Shown one piece after another: positions 35,059 to 48,494 of a stretch of DNA of 64,000 bases. The DNA is from an uncultured Actinomycetes bacterium (lineage in GTDB: Bacteria; Actinomycetota; Actinomycetes; Nanopelagicales; Nanopelagicaceae), in NCBI GenBank assembly GCA_903822425.1, contig CAIJOY010000029.1:20544-84543 (forward strand), read 5' to 3'. Below the pieces are notes generated by a model. The model searched no databases, was not told the DNA's origin, and saw only the letters and a list, made by a program, of their open reading frames with translations. A program made the translations under genes and the position numbers. Position 1 is the stretch's first letter, and every line of letters starts with the position of its first letter.

Positions 35059-35649
35059 ATGGCTCGACCATCAGATGTATTTCTTTTTAACTCACATGAC
35101 TTGCCGCGACGACCGGGGGAGATGAAGGAATATTCCTTCGATATCACTATCCCCGAACGCGTGGGCATCGATGTGATTGCGGTTTTACCCGGTGAAGATA
35201 TTCATTGCGAGATGCGTTTGGAATCAGTTTCACAAGGGGTATTAGTCAGTGCGGAAATTTCTGCCATTGCAGATGGTGAATGCATGCGCTGTCTTGAACC
35301 AATCGAATTAGATATCAATCGCCACATTCAAGAGCTTTATCGATACGAACCACAAAAAGCTCACACCAAAGCAGAGCGTAAGCGGGCTCGCGAAGAAGAG
35401 GATGATCTCGATGAAGATGATGATTTGATGATGGATGGTGACATCATCAATTTGGAAACCCCGATACGCGATGCAATCGTCTTGGATCTTCCAATTAATC
35501 CGTTATGCGCGCTAGATTGCCAAGGGCTTTGCCCTGGGTGCGGGGTGAAGTTCAGCGCGCTTGCCCCCGATCATGCTCATGAACTCATCGATCCACGTTG
35601 GGCAGGGCTCCAAGGGTTGAGCGCGCCTGAAGATGGCGGCCCTGCTTAG
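35059..35649 (+). CDS. DUF177 (YceD-like) protein
   Basis: 196 residues. CMRCLEPI near residue 77 and the C-terminal CALDCQGLCPGCG zinc-like motif are characteristic, with an acidic stretch (EEEDDLDEDDDLMMDGD) between. The family lies upstream of rpmF in most bacteria and is linked to 23S rRNA/ribosome metabolism. ATG 35059 is chosen over 35002, which lies inside the previous gene. Confidence 0.92.
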   Translation: MARPSDVFLFNSHDLPRRPGEMKEYSFDITIPERVGIDVIAVLPGEDIHCEMRLESVSQGVLVSAEISAIADGECMRCLEPIELDINRHIQELYRYEPQKAHTKAERKRAREEEDDLDEDDDLMMDGDIINLETPIRDAIVLDLPINPLCALDCQGLCPGCGVKFSALAPDHAHELIDPRWAGLQGLSAPEDGGPA

Positions 35650-35736
35650 CCGATTTTAAGAATTGGCCTCTTTAGTGGATACTTACCCCCTGATGAATTT
35701 CAGAAGAAATTTCACCATCGAGTAAGGACGCATCCA

Positions 35737-35910
35737 GTGCCAGTACCAAAGCGAAAAATGTCGCGTTCAAAGACGCGCTCACGTCGTAGCCAGTGGAAAA
35801 CAACTGCTGCCGCACTAGCTGCATGCCCACAATGCCAGCAACCAAAATTGCAACACACTGCTTGCCCAACATGTGGCATGTACAACCGCCGTCAGGTAAT
35901 CGAGGTCTGA
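35737..35910 (+). CDS. rpmF: 50S ribosomal protein L32
   Basis: 57 residues starting at GTG 35737: MAVPKRK-type beginning (MPVPKRKMSRSKTRSRRSQW) and the four-cysteine zinc motif CPQC...CPTC near the C-terminus. AAGGA lies 8 bases upstream. The stop at 35908-35910 directly precedes the rnc coding region. Confidence 0.96.
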   Translation: MPVPKRKMSRSKTRSRRSQWKTTAAALAACPQCQQPKLQHTACPTCGMYNRRQVIEV

Positions 35911-35974
35911 TCTGTACTCTTCGCTAGCAAAACAGTTAGGGGTTGAGTTTGACTCACAACTGCTCGAGTTAGCA

Positions 35975-36595
35975 TTGACGCATCGCTCGCACGCGTACGA
36001 ATCTGGATCTACCGAAACAAATGAACGCCTCGAATTTTTGGGTGATTCTGTTTTAGGTTTAATCGTTACTGAAGAGCTCTATCGCCGCTACCCAGATTTA
36101 GATGAAAGCCGCCTTTCTCCGCTGCGCTCGGGTGTTGTAAATATGCGCGCACTTGCTGATATTGCTCGTACTCTCAAATTGGGCGAATACATTCGCTTGG
36201 GCAAAGGTGAAGAAGTTACGGGCGGGCGAGATAAAAATTCACTGCTGGCAGATGCGTTAGAAGCATTGATTGGCGCGATTTATCTTGAAACGGGAATTGA
36301 AAAGACAACAAAAATTGTCACAGATCTGATCCATGACACCCTCGAATCCGCGCTGGCTCGCGGGGCTGGACTCGATGGAAAAACTGCTCTTCAAGAGTTA
36401 GTTGCGGCTCAAGGAAAAGGTGCACCCGAATATGTGGTCACCGAGTCTGGTCCAGACCATGACAAGAGTTTTGTTGCAGTAGCAATGGTGGCTGGGCAGG
36501 CTTTAGCCCAGGGAGAAGGAAAGTCCAAGCGCGAAGCCGAACAATTCGCCGCCCGCAACGCCTTTGATATTTTGAGCGTGACATCTACCGACTGA
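35975..36595 (+). CDS. rnc: Ribonuclease III
   Basis: At least 206 residues: signature NERLEFLGDSVLG, the second acidic cluster DALEALIGAIYLE, and a C-terminal double-stranded RNA-binding domain (GKTALQELVAAQGKGAPEY, then GEGKSKREAEQFAARNAF). TTG 35975 is the only canonical start, but it would remove the conserved first helix. The frame is open from 35900, and the sequence from about 35912 (SLAKQLGVEFDSQLLELAL) matches the RNase III N-terminus, so a CTG start at 35912 is likely. In many actinobacteria mutM follows; here smc does. Confidence 0.93.
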   Translation: MTHRSHAYESGSTETNERLEFLGDSVLGLIVTEELYRRYPDLDESRLSPLRSGVVNMRALADIARTLKLGEYIRLGKGEEVTGGRDKNSLLADALEALIGAIYLETGIEKTTKIVTDLIHDTLESALARGAGLDGKTALQELVAAQGKGAPEYVVTESGPDHDKSFVAVAMVAGQALAQGEGKSKREAEQFAARNAFDILSVTSTD

Positions 36596-36604
36596 CCCCT
36601 GCGG

Positions 36605-36616
36605 TAGGTTTGCCCC
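36605..36616 (+). promoter_or_regulatory. Leaderless -10 box of smc
   Basis: TAGGTT (36605-36610) ends six bases before GTG 36617. Confidence 0.5.
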
Positions 36617-39600
36617 GTGTATTTGAAGAGCATCACGCTCAAGGGCTTTAAGTCCTTCGCCTCTGCCACCACGCTGCGCCTTGAACGAGGCATCACGTGC
36701 GTGGTTGGACCTAACGGTTCAGGTAAGTCAAACGTGGTTGATGCCCTGTCTTGGGTTATGGGTGAGCAAGGCGCAAAAACTTTGCGCGGTGGAAAAATGG
36801 AAGATGTTATTTTCGCCGGAACAAGTGGGCGCGCACCGCTGGGTCGCGCTGAAGTATCAGTCACCATCGATAACACTGATGGGGCACTGCCTATTGATTA
36901 CACCGAAGTAACTATTTCTCGCATACTTTTTCGTAACGGTACAAGTGAATACCAAATTAACGGGGATGCATCTCGACTCCTAGATATTCAAGAGCTGCTC
37001 AGTGATAGTGGTATTGGCCGCGAAATGCACGTCATCGTCGGACAAGGCCAACTCGATGCGATTTTGATGGCGAACCCACAAGAGCGTCGCGGGTTTATCG
37101 AAGAAGCAGCCGGAGTTCTCAAGCATCGCAAACGCAAAGAAAAAGCAATCCGCAAGTTAGATTCCATGCAGGCCAACTTGGCGCGTATCCAAGACCTTAC
37201 CGTTGAACTTCGACGCCAATTGCGCCCATTGGGGAAGCAAGCAGAAGTTGCGAAAAAAGCTGCGACGATTCAAGCCGACTTGCGCGATGCGAAACTACGT
37301 TTGCTCGCAGATGACCTTATTTCTTTAACTAAAACTCTTAACGCAGAAGTTGCTGACGAGACGGCTCTACGCGAACGCCGCGCAATTGTGGAATCTGACT
37401 TGGATCGCGCTCGCGCACGCGAAGCTGAACTTGATGCTCAAAGTGCTATTGATAATCCTCTTTTAGTTCAAGCACAGGACATGTATCACCGACTTAACTC
37501 GCTACGCGAAAAATTCCGTGGGACTGCATCCTTAGCACAGGAGCGCTCACGCTTTTTGGCCGAAGAAGCCGAAGAAGCGCGCACTGCCGGACGTGACCCA
37601 GAAAGTCTGGATCGTGAAGCCCAAATATTGCGTCAAGAAGAAAATGCGTTGCGAGAAGCTGTGGTCAATTCGCGTACACACTTACAAGCGGCAACAACTG
37701 CACTTGCAACTGCAGAGGCAGAACTCAAATTAGAAGAAGATCGTGTTGCAGCAGCGCTGCGTGCATTGGCTGATCAACGTGAAGGTACTGCGCGCCAAGA
37801 GGGCCATATCAAATCACTTGCAGCACGCCTTGATGCAATTGCTGAAGAAATTTCACGACTAACTAAAGCGCGCGATGAAGCTCAAAATCGCGCAGATACT
37901 GCCCAGCGAGAATATTCAACTTTCGAACTCGATATTGCCAGTGCCGACTCTGGAGAACTTGGTTTGGACGCACATTTTGAAAGTGCTAAGAGGAACCTTG
38001 ATGCCAGCAAAACTCATTTAGCGGCCCTAGTTGATGCAGAACGAACGGCAGATCGTGAGCGCAACGGTCTTGAATCCAAAGTTGAAGCTATGCGCCTGAC
38101 ATCTCAATCTCGCGATGGTGCAGCAGCTCTTTTGCGCGATCCCCGCGGAGTTCAAATTCTTGGAAGCATCGCATCACTTCTGGAAATTGATAATGGATGG
38201 GAAAGTGCAGCAGCGGCTGCATTGGGTTCCCTGGCCGATGCAGTGGTTGTGCAAGATCTTTCCAATGCGGTCACCGCGTTAACAACGTTAAGAAATGAAA
38301 ATTTAGGTCAAGCAGATTTCCTTGTTGTTCGCTCTGAAAGCAGTGCAGCCCAGGGTTCGATTCCTTCGGGATTAGCACCACTGACATCTCACGTTCGCTC
38401 CTCTCAGATCGATGCCTTACTTCGCGAACTTCTCGCCACGACTGTGGTTGCAGATGATGCACGCGCGGCCGAATCTATTATTCGCTCCCATTCACACCTG
38501 ACAGTGGTCACTCGCGATGGCGATGTTTTCACGAAGTCACGTGCCCGTGGTGGCTCTAAGTCATCATCCTCACTTATTGAAATTAAGGCCCTGATCGAAG
38601 AACTCGAAGCCAAAGTAACGACTGTCACGCACAACTGTGATCGTTTGCGCTTTGAAATCAGCACCGCAGAAACAGAACTCAACGCGCGGCAAAGTGAGTT
38701 TGATATTGCTCTATCTAAACTTAATGAGTCGGATGCTCGCATTGCGGCTTTGACTGAGCAGTTGGCAGTCTCGGGCCAACATGCAAAATCTGCACGAGCC
38801 GAAGTTGAACGCTTAGATGCTGCGATAGCTGAAGCTAGTGCTGCAAAGAATCGCGATGAGAGCGAACTTGCGATTGCGCAAGAGCAACTCCAACATCATG
38901 GCAGCGTCGAGGAACCAAGTCACTCACGCGCTGACATTATTCGCGCTGAGGTTTCCACAGCTCGCACTACTGAAGTTGAGGCACGTTTAGCCGTGCGCAC
39001 GAGTGAGGAGCGCGTTGATTCACTGGCTGCTCGTGCTAAAGCCCTAGAAGATGCTGCAACTGCAGAACGCGAAGCTTCAGAACGCGCAGTAAATCGTCGA
39101 GGTGCTCGCGCACAGGGTGCCATTGTTTCTCAAGCGATTGCTGAATCAGCGTATGAGGCACTCATTCACATTGAACGCTCTATCGCTAAAGCTGCAACAG
39201 AACGTGGGCGGCTCGAGGAGGCTCGCTCCTCTCGTGAAGGTGAAACTTTAACTATCCGCGCCCGCGCCCGTGAACTTGCCGTTGAAATGGAACAGCTGAC
39301 ATCCAGTGTTCATCAAGATGAGATTGCTCGCGCAGAACAGCGCATGCGCATCGAACAACTCGAATCTAAGGCAGTGGAAGAACTTGGCGTAGATATTGCA
39401 ACACTGGTTGCTGAGTACGGTCCGGAAAATGACGTTCCAACCTTTATCGAAACCGAAGACGGTCAAATTGTGGCCACCGAACTTATTCCTTATCGCCGCG
39501 ACCAACAAGAAAAGCGACTTGCAAATACAGAACGCTCGCTAGCGCTGCTTGGAAAAATTAACCCATTAGCTCTTGAGGAGTACAGCTCCCTGGAAGAGAG

Positions 39601-40156
39601 ACTTCGCTATTTGGCCGAACAACTAGAGGATCTCAAGCGGACGAAGAAAGATTTACTCGACATTATTAAGGAAGTAGATGATCGAGTGCAACAAATCTTT
39701 ATGGAAGCCTATGAAGATACTTCGCGTCACTTTGAAGAGATTTTTGCACGCCTCTTCCCTGGTGGCGATGGTCGCCTGATTTTGACCGAGCCCGATGATT
39801 TGATGAATACTGGCGTGGATGTAGAAGCGCGTCCACCAGGAAAGCGTGTGAAGCGTCTTTCACTCCTTTCAGGTGGCGAGAAATCCTTGACTGCAGGTGC
39901 TCTGCTTGTGGCAATCTTTAAAGCACGTCCTTCGCCTTTCTATGTTTTGGATGAAGTAGAAGCAGCACTTGATGATGTTAACTTAGGACGTTTACTCGGT
40001 GTGCTTGAAGAACTTCGTGAAAGTTCACAATTAATCATTATCACTCACCAAAAACGCACCATGGAAATTGCCGATGCACTTTATGGCGTGACAATGCGTG
40101 GAGATGGCGTAACTGAAGTTATTTCACAGCGCCTTCGCGACGCCGACACTGCCTAA
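36617..40156 (+). CDS. smc: Chromosome partition protein SMC
   Basis: 1179 residues, full length. Walker A GPNGSGKSN near residue 32; two long coiled coils flanking a hinge near residues 500-660 (GVQILGSIASLLEID...); signature LSGGEKSLTAGALL and Walker B FYVLDEVEAALDD at the C-terminus. Chromosome condensation and segregation with ScpAB, which are not encoded here. The GTG start is supported by the -10 box six bases before it. Confidence 0.97.
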   Translation: MYLKSITLKGFKSFASATTLRLERGITCVVGPNGSGKSNVVDALSWVMGEQGAKTLRGGKMEDVIFAGTSGRAPLGRAEVSVTIDNTDGALPIDYTEVTISRILFRNGTSEYQINGDASRLLDIQELLSDSGIGREMHVIVGQGQLDAILMANPQERRGFIEEAAGVLKHRKRKEKAIRKLDSMQANLARIQDLTVELRRQLRPLGKQAEVAKKAATIQADLRDAKLRLLADDLISLTKTLNAEVADETALRERRAIVESDLDRARAREAELDAQSAIDNPLLVQAQDMYHRLNSLREKFRGTASLAQERSRFLAEEAEEARTAGRDPESLDREAQILRQEENALREAVVNSRTHLQAATTALATAEAELKLEEDRVAAALRALADQREGTARQEGHIKSLAARLDAIAEEISRLTKARDEAQNRADTAQREYSTFELDIASADSGELGLDAHFESAKRNLDASKTHLAALVDAERTADRERNGLESKVEAMRLTSQSRDGAAALLRDPRGVQILGSIASLLEIDNGWESAAAAALGSLADAVVVQDLSNAVTALTTLRNENLGQADFLVVRSESSAAQGSIPSGLAPLTSHVRSSQIDALLRELLATTVVADDARAAESIIRSHSHLTVVTRDGDVFTKSRARGGSKSSSSLIEIKALIEELEAKVTTVTHNCDRLRFEISTAETELNARQSEFDIALSKLNESDARIAALTEQLAVSGQHAKSARAEVERLDAAIAEASAAKNRDESELAIAQEQLQHHGSVEEPSHSRADIIRAEVSTARTTEVEARLAVRTSEERVDSLAARAKALEDAATAEREASERAVNRRGARAQGAIVSQAIAESAYEALIHIERSIAKAATERGRLEEARSSREGETLTIRARARELAVEMEQLTSSVHQDEIARAEQRMRIEQLESKAVEELGVDIATLVAEYGPENDVPTFIETEDGQIVATELIPYRRDQQEKRLANTERSLALLGKINPLALEEYSSLEERLRYLAEQLEDLKRTKKDLLDIIKEVDDRVQQIFMEAYEDTSRHFEEIFARLFPGGDGRLILTEPDDLMNTGVDVEARPPGKRVKRLSLLSGGEKSLTAGALLVAIFKARPSPFYVLDEVEAALDDVNLGRLLGVLEELRESSQLIIITHQKRTMEIADALYGVTMRGDGVTEVISQRLRDADTA

Positions 40157-40174
40157 CTCTTAAGCGGTAATTCG

Positions 40175-41011
40175 ATGGGACTATTTGGCAAAATCATCGC
40201 CAAAATTAAGGGAACCGCTGATGCATCTACTGCAGACTGGGATGAATTAGAAGTTGCCTTACTCGAGGCAGACCTTGGCCCCACTCTTTCATCCGAAGTC
40301 ACTGCTGCTGCACGTGCTGCACGTGCTGAAAATGCGGCAGATGCTATTTCCCAAATATTAAGAGCATCACTATCTTCCAAGAGCCGAGAGATCCTTCGAA
40401 CAGATTCTGGCCCTTGCGCAATCCTCATTGTTGGAGTTAATGGCACTGGCAAAACTACATCGGCAGCAAAACTTGCTCATTATTTTGCCAAGCAGGATGC
40501 AAAAGTGTTGTTGGTCGCTGCTGACACTTTCCGTGCGGCTGCAGTAGAACAATTGCGTACATGGGGTGAGCGACTAGATATTGACGTTGCCTTCGGTGGA
40601 GATAAAGCCGATCCTGCTTCGGTGGTATTTGATGGCGCCCAACAAAGTATGGCGCGCCAAGATGATTTTCTGATCATTGATACTGCAGGGCGGTTACACA
40701 CCAAAGATGACTTGGTTGCCGAACTTGGCAAAGTTAAACGTGTTGTTGAGAAAGTGATGCCAGTGCGCGAAATTCTTTTAGTCCTTGATGCCACGACGGG
40801 GCAAAATGGTTTAGCCCAGGGCAAAGTTTTTGCCCAAGCCGTCGATGTAACTGGGATCATCATCACCAAGTTAGATGGAAGTGCCAAAGGAGGCATTGCC
40901 TTAGCCATAGAAAAGGCTCTGGATATCCCAGTGAAGTTTGTTGGCACGGGGGAATCCATCAAGGATTTCGCACCTTTTGATCCAGATATTTACATCCAGG
41001 GACTTTTGTAA
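40175..41011 (+). CDS. ftsY: Signal recognition particle receptor FtsY
   Basis: 278 residues comprising only the N and G domains: VGVNGTGKTTSAAKLAHYF (G1), LIIDTAGRL (G3), TKLDGSAKGG (G4). The long acidic/membrane A domain found in most actinobacterial FtsY proteins is missing, so membrane contact must rely on the short N-terminal helix (MGLFGKIIAKIKG). Follows smc as usual; the partner ffh is 4 kb downstream. Confidence 0.95.
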   Translation: MGLFGKIIAKIKGTADASTADWDELEVALLEADLGPTLSSEVTAAARAARAENAADAISQILRASLSSKSREILRTDSGPCAILIVGVNGTGKTTSAAKLAHYFAKQDAKVLLVAADTFRAAAVEQLRTWGERLDIDVAFGGDKADPASVVFDGAQQSMARQDDFLIIDTAGRLHTKDDLVAELGKVKRVVEKVMPVREILLVLDATTGQNGLAQGKVFAQAVDVTGIIITKLDGSAKGGIALAIEKALDIPVKFVGTGESIKDFAPFDPDIYIQGLL

Positions 41012-41106
41012 CTCGCCCGTAACATACTGGGCTGAAATTCGTAACGCAGATCGGCCATATTTGCCCCATCTCAACGGCGAGTAGATCTAGTGAAACCGCG
41101 TGAAAA

Positions 41107-44856
<3,750 letters not shown>

Positions 44857-44859
<3 letters not shown>

Positions 44860-44868
44860 GGTAGGCCC
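44857..44868 (+). promoter_or_regulatory. Leaderless -10 box of ffh
   Basis: TAAGGT (44857-44862) ends six bases before ATG 44869 and overlaps the glnD stop codon. Confidence 0.45.
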
Positions 44869-46329
44869 ATGTTTGATTCCTTGACGCAACGCTTAGGCGG
44901 GGCTCTTTCTTCCTTGCGATCGCGAGGCAAGATTTCAAGCAGTGACATCGATACTACCTGTGCCGAGATTCATCAAGCACTTTTAGAAGCCGACGTTGCA
45001 CTTGCTGTAGTAAATGAATTTATTGAACTCATTCGCACTCGCAGCCTTGCCGCTCTTCCGCAGTTTCAATCGGGCACCAATCAAGCGCAAGCCGTCTTTG
45101 AAATCATCAACGCAGCACTTATCGAAATTCTTGGCCAACAAGCGCGTCGAGTGCGGTTTGCTAAAAATCCTCCCACAGTGATCATGTTGGCCGGTCTACA
45201 AGGCGCGGGTAAGACAACTCTTGCAGGAAAGTTGGCAAAGTTCTTTGCAGATCAAGGCAATACACCCATTCTTGTTGCATCTGATTTACAACGCCCCAAT
45301 GCTGTTACTCAGTTACAGGTTGTGGGCGAAAGTATAGGCGTCCCAGTTTTTGCACCAGAAGCGGGCAACGGACGCGGTGATGCAGTCAAAGTGGCCCGTG
45401 ATGGAATTGCTTTTGCTAAATCCAAACAGCACAACATGGTCATCGTAGATACTGCCGGTCGTTTAGGCGTGGATGCCACATTGATGGCTGAAGCGATCGC
45501 TATTCGTGATGCTGTTAACCCCGATGAAATTCTCTTTGTCGTAGATGCCATGGTTGGTCAAGATGCTGTCCGCACCGCGCAAGCATTCCTAGATGGTGTT
45601 GGTTTTGACGGAGTTGTTTTAACAAAGATGGATGGAGATGCTCGCGGAGGAGCAGCGCTTTCGATTGCCCACCTGACCAAGCGCCCGATTATGTTTGTTT
45701 CAACGGGTGAAAAATTATCTGATTTCGACATTTTCTACCCAGAACGGATGGCTTCTCGAATTTTGGGAATGGGTGATGTTGCAACACTTGCAGAACAAGC
45801 CAAGAAAGCCCTCGATAGTGACTCTGCTGCAAAGCTGGAATCTAAGTTTGCACGTGGGGAAGATTTCACTTTGGAGGATTTTCTTGAACAACTGCAGGCT
45901 ATGTCCAAGATGGGTTCGATGAGCAAGATGTTAGGAATGTTGCCCGGTGGTGCGGCGATGAAAAAGCAGATCGCAAACTTAGATGATGGCGAGATCGTGC
46001 GCACGCAAGCAATTGTGCAATCTATGACGCCACTTGAGCGACGCGATCCTAAAGTTCTCAATGGCTCTCGCAGAATACGTATTGCCAAGGGAGCTGGTCG
46101 CGCTGTTTCGGAAGTGAATTCGTTAGTTGAGAGATTCGGGCAAGCGCAAAAAATGATGCGCACGATGAGAAATGGTGGAACTCCCGCAGGCATGCCACCG
46201 GGTTTGCCACCGGGTTTGCCACCAGGAATGGGCATGGGTGCAGGTGCGCCCAAGTCAGGCAAACTCATCCAGAAGAAGAAGTCCAAATCAGGCAATCCTG
46301 CAAAAAGAGCGCTCGATGAGCGCGGATAG
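44869..46329 (+). CDS. ffh: Signal recognition particle protein Ffh
   Basis: 486 residues: N domain, GTPase G1 LAGLQGAGKTTLAGKLA, DTAGRLGVD, TKMDGDARGG, and a Met-rich M domain (MSKMGSMSKMLGMLPGG) that binds signal sequences and 4.5S RNA. The C-terminus has a Gly/Pro/Met tail (PPGLPPGLPPGMGMG) encoded by a short 12-base DNA repeat near 46198-46225. The 4.5S RNA gene is not in this window. Confidence 0.96.
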   Translation: MFDSLTQRLGGALSSLRSRGKISSSDIDTTCAEIHQALLEADVALAVVNEFIELIRTRSLAALPQFQSGTNQAQAVFEIINAALIEILGQQARRVRFAKNPPTVIMLAGLQGAGKTTLAGKLAKFFADQGNTPILVASDLQRPNAVTQLQVVGESIGVPVFAPEAGNGRGDAVKVARDGIAFAKSKQHNMVIVDTAGRLGVDATLMAEAIAIRDAVNPDEILFVVDAMVGQDAVRTAQAFLDGVGFDGVVLTKMDGDARGGAALSIAHLTKRPIMFVSTGEKLSDFDIFYPERMASRILGMGDVATLAEQAKKALDSDSAAKLESKFARGEDFTLEDFLEQLQAMSKMGSMSKMLGMLPGGAAMKKQIANLDDGEIVRTQAIVQSMTPLERRDPKVLNGSRRIRIAKGAGRAVSEVNSLVERFGQAQKMMRTMRNGGTPAGMPPGLPPGLPPGMGMGAGAPKSGKLIQKKKSKSGNPAKRALDERG

Positions 46330-46491
46330 CGTTGGCCAATTTCACCTTTAGCCCCCTAGATGGCAAGATAAGCAATCTGTTCGGGGCCCTCTACCCCCAA
46401 ACAACTCATATTCGACAGTTGGACTCATCTGACCGCGCACCCCGCTGCGATCACTGAGATCGACGAATACCACTTACAGGAGCACACGCAC
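46330..46491 (+). promoter_or_regulatory. Leader region of the rpsP operon
   Basis: 162 bases between ffh and rpsP. An AGGAG ribosome site (about 46479-46483) precedes the TTG start. I found no confident promoter pair or hairpin; an autoregulatory leader is possible but not shown. Confidence 0.3.
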
Positions 46492-47010
46492 TTGGCTACA
46501 AAAATTCGTTTAATGCGCATGGGCAAGATTCGCACGCCGTACTACCGCATCGTCGTTACCGATTCTCGCAAAGCGCGCAATGGTCTATCCATTGAAGAAA
46601 TTGGTCGTTACTCACCAGGACAAGAGCCATCTCTGATCGAAGTTAACGGAGAACGCGCTCGCTACTGGCTCGGTGTCGGTGCACTTCCAACAGCCGCTGT
46701 AGAGGCGTTGTTGAAGATCACAGGAGATTGGCAAAAACATAAGGGTCTTCCAGGAACTGAAGGCACACTTCGTGTTGCAGCACCTCGCGTTCACAAGAGC
46801 GTTGCATACGAGGCAGCTGTCAAACAAGCAATGGATGAGCCAAAAGAAGGTGCAACAACTCTGAAGAAGAAAGCACAAGAAAAACTTGCTGCTAAATCTG
46901 CTCCAGCTGTTGAAGAAGCACCTGTCGCTGAGGCAGTTGTAGAGACACCTGCAGAAGCAGCGCCAGAAGTTGTTGCCGAAGCCGTCGCTGAAGAAGCAAG
47001 CGCCGAATAA
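46492..47010 (+). CDS. rpsP: 30S ribosomal protein S16 with C-terminal extension
   Basis: 172 residues starting at TTG 46492. Residues 1-80 are standard S16 ([19 protein letters not shown]). From about residue 115 a Lys-rich stretch is followed by an Ala/Glu/Val/Pro tail ([19 protein letters not shown]), an actinobacterial feature of unknown use. khpA follows after 2 bases. Confidence 0.96.
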   Translation: MATKIRLMRMGKIRTPYYRIVVTDSRKARNGLSIEEIGRYSPGQEPSLIEVNGERARYWLGVGALPTAAVEALLKITGDWQKHKGLPGTEGTLRVAAPRVHKSVAYEAAVKQAMDEPKEGATTLKKKAQEKLAAKSAPAVEEAPVAEAVVETPAEAAPEVVAEAVAEEASAE

Positions 47011-47012
47011 CA

Positions 47013-47252
47013 ATGATGGATGAAGCTCTAGAACATTTAGTCAAAGGGATTGTTGATAATCCTGATGATGTAGTGATCACAGAAAAAACTCATCGTCGTG
47101 GAACAACGCTAGAGGTTCGCGTTAACCCTGAAGATATCGGCAAAGTAATTGGTCGCAATGGTCGCACCGCTAAAGCGTTGCGCACGGTTATGAGCGCACT
47201 TGCCGGACGAAGTGTTCGCGTTGATTTGGTGGAAACGGATGAAGGGCGATAA
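47013..47252 (+). CDS. khpA: KH domain RNA-binding protein KhpA
   Basis: 79 residues with the KH GxxG loop in DIGKVIGRNGRTAKALRTV. Partner of KhpB in RNA binding in other Gram-positives. Always between rpsP and rimM in this phylum. Start at ATG 47013 or 47016. Confidence 0.94.
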   Translation: MMDEALEHLVKGIVDNPDDVVITEKTHRRGTTLEVRVNPEDIGKVIGRNGRTAKALRTVMSALAGRSVRVDLVETDEGR

Positions 47253-47291
47253 GTCCCTTGGACGTTCGCCCCGAATGAAAAGTTACTAAAC

Positions 47292-47792
47292 ATGCGTTTG
47301 CTCGTGGGACGGATAGGTCGTGCTCACGGAATTAACGGCGAAGCAACAATCGAAGTTCGGACCGATGAGCCAGAGAATCGCTTTGCTATTGGCAATCATG
47401 TGCAAAGAGATGACCTTCCTGATTTATTGATCACATCCCATCGGTGGCACAACGGGATCCTGCTGCTTGGTTTTGATGGCTGTACTGATCGAAATGGAAT
47501 CGAAACGTTGCGTGACACTTTGATCTACTGCGAAGTAGATATCGATGCACAAGGCGATGGAGAAGATGATTATCACGTCCTGCAATTAATTGGCTGTACG
47601 GCATTTCTAGAATCTGGCGAAAAAATAGGTGAAGTTACTGATGTCATCAATTTGCCAGGCCAAGATTTGCTAGCGATAGCAAGCAAAGACGGGGAAGTTT
47701 TGATCCCCTTTGTTCGCCAATTAGTTCCAGTGGTAGATATTAAAGCTCGACGTATGGTCGTCATACCTCCACACATTCAGGAGCCAGCATGA
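47292..47792 (+). CDS. rimM: Ribosome maturation factor RimM
   Basis: 166 residues. N-terminal [18 protein letters not shown] and a C-terminal PRC-barrel ([31 protein letters not shown]). Assists 30S assembly. Overlaps trmD by 4 bases. Confidence 0.94.
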   Translation: MRLLVGRIGRAHGINGEATIEVRTDEPENRFAIGNHVQRDDLPDLLITSHRWHNGILLLGFDGCTDRNGIETLRDTLIYCEVDIDAQGDGEDDYHVLQLIGCTAFLESGEKIGEVTDVINLPGQDLLAIASKDGEVLIPFVRQLVPVVDIKARRMVVIPPHIQEPA

Positions 47793-48457
47793 AGATAGAT
47801 ACGATTACGATTTTTCCTGAATATTTTGCGCCACTACAACTTTCCCTTATTGGCAAAGCGCAAGAGCGTGGAATTGTTGAGGTAGGGATTCATGATTTGC
47901 GTTCTTACACAAGCGATAACCACCACAGCGTAGATGACACTCCTTATGGCGGTGGCGCCGGTATGGTAATGAAGCCGGAAATTTGGGGCGCAGCTCTTGA
48001 TCCGTTAATGACTAAAGAAAGCGATCTGATTATCTTGACTCCTGCTGGGAGAAAATTTGATCAACCTATGGCTCACGAATTAGCTCAAGCAACGCATTTG
48101 GTATTTGCTTGCGGTCGCTATGAAGGCATCGACGCACGAGTTGGCCAACATTATGCGGCAAAGGGTTTTCGCGTACACGAAGTCAGTATTGGTGACTACG
48201 TATTAGGTGGCGGCGAAGTTGCAAGTCTTGTCATGATTGAAGCAATTGCACGTTTACTTCCAGGAGTTTTGGGCAACCCAGAATCTTTGGTAGAGGAATC
48301 ACATGTGCAAGAAGGTTTCTTGGAATATCCCAACTACACAAAACCTCCAACATGGCGTGATATCGCAGTTCCAGAGATTTTGCTCAGCGGAAATCATGCA
48401 GCCATCGCTCAATGGCGCGCAGAGCAGGCGCGCATTCGAGCCAGCGAAGGCCTATAA
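47789..48457 (+). CDS. trmD: tRNA (guanine37-N1)-methyltransferase
   Basis: 222 residues, SPOUT fold: [10 protein letters not shown] at the N-terminus, [28 protein letters not shown] and the knot [14 protein letters not shown]. The gene normally ahead of rplS (L19), but no rplS follows here. Confidence 0.95.
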   Translation: MKIDTITIFPEYFAPLQLSLIGKAQERGIVEVGIHDLRSYTSDNHHSVDDTPYGGGAGMVMKPEIWGAALDPLMTKESDLIILTPAGRKFDQPMAHELAQATHLVFACGRYEGIDARVGQHYAAKGFRVHEVSIGDYVLGGGEVASLVMIEAIARLLPGVLGNPESLVEESHVQEGFLEYPNYTKPPTWRDIAVPEILLSGNHAAIAQWRAEQARIRASEGL

Positions 48458-48482
48458 CTCGCGCCTAGTGCTAACACTCAAG

Positions 48483-48494
48483 TAAAGTCCTGCT
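48483..48494 (+). promoter_or_regulatory. Leaderless -10 box of desaturase gene
   Basis: TAAAGT (48483-48488) ends six bases before ATG 48495. Confidence 0.5.

Noticed and set aside
45735..46295. Minus-strand frame of 186 codons inside ffh
   Set aside because: Shadow of the ffh M domain and Pro/Gly tail.
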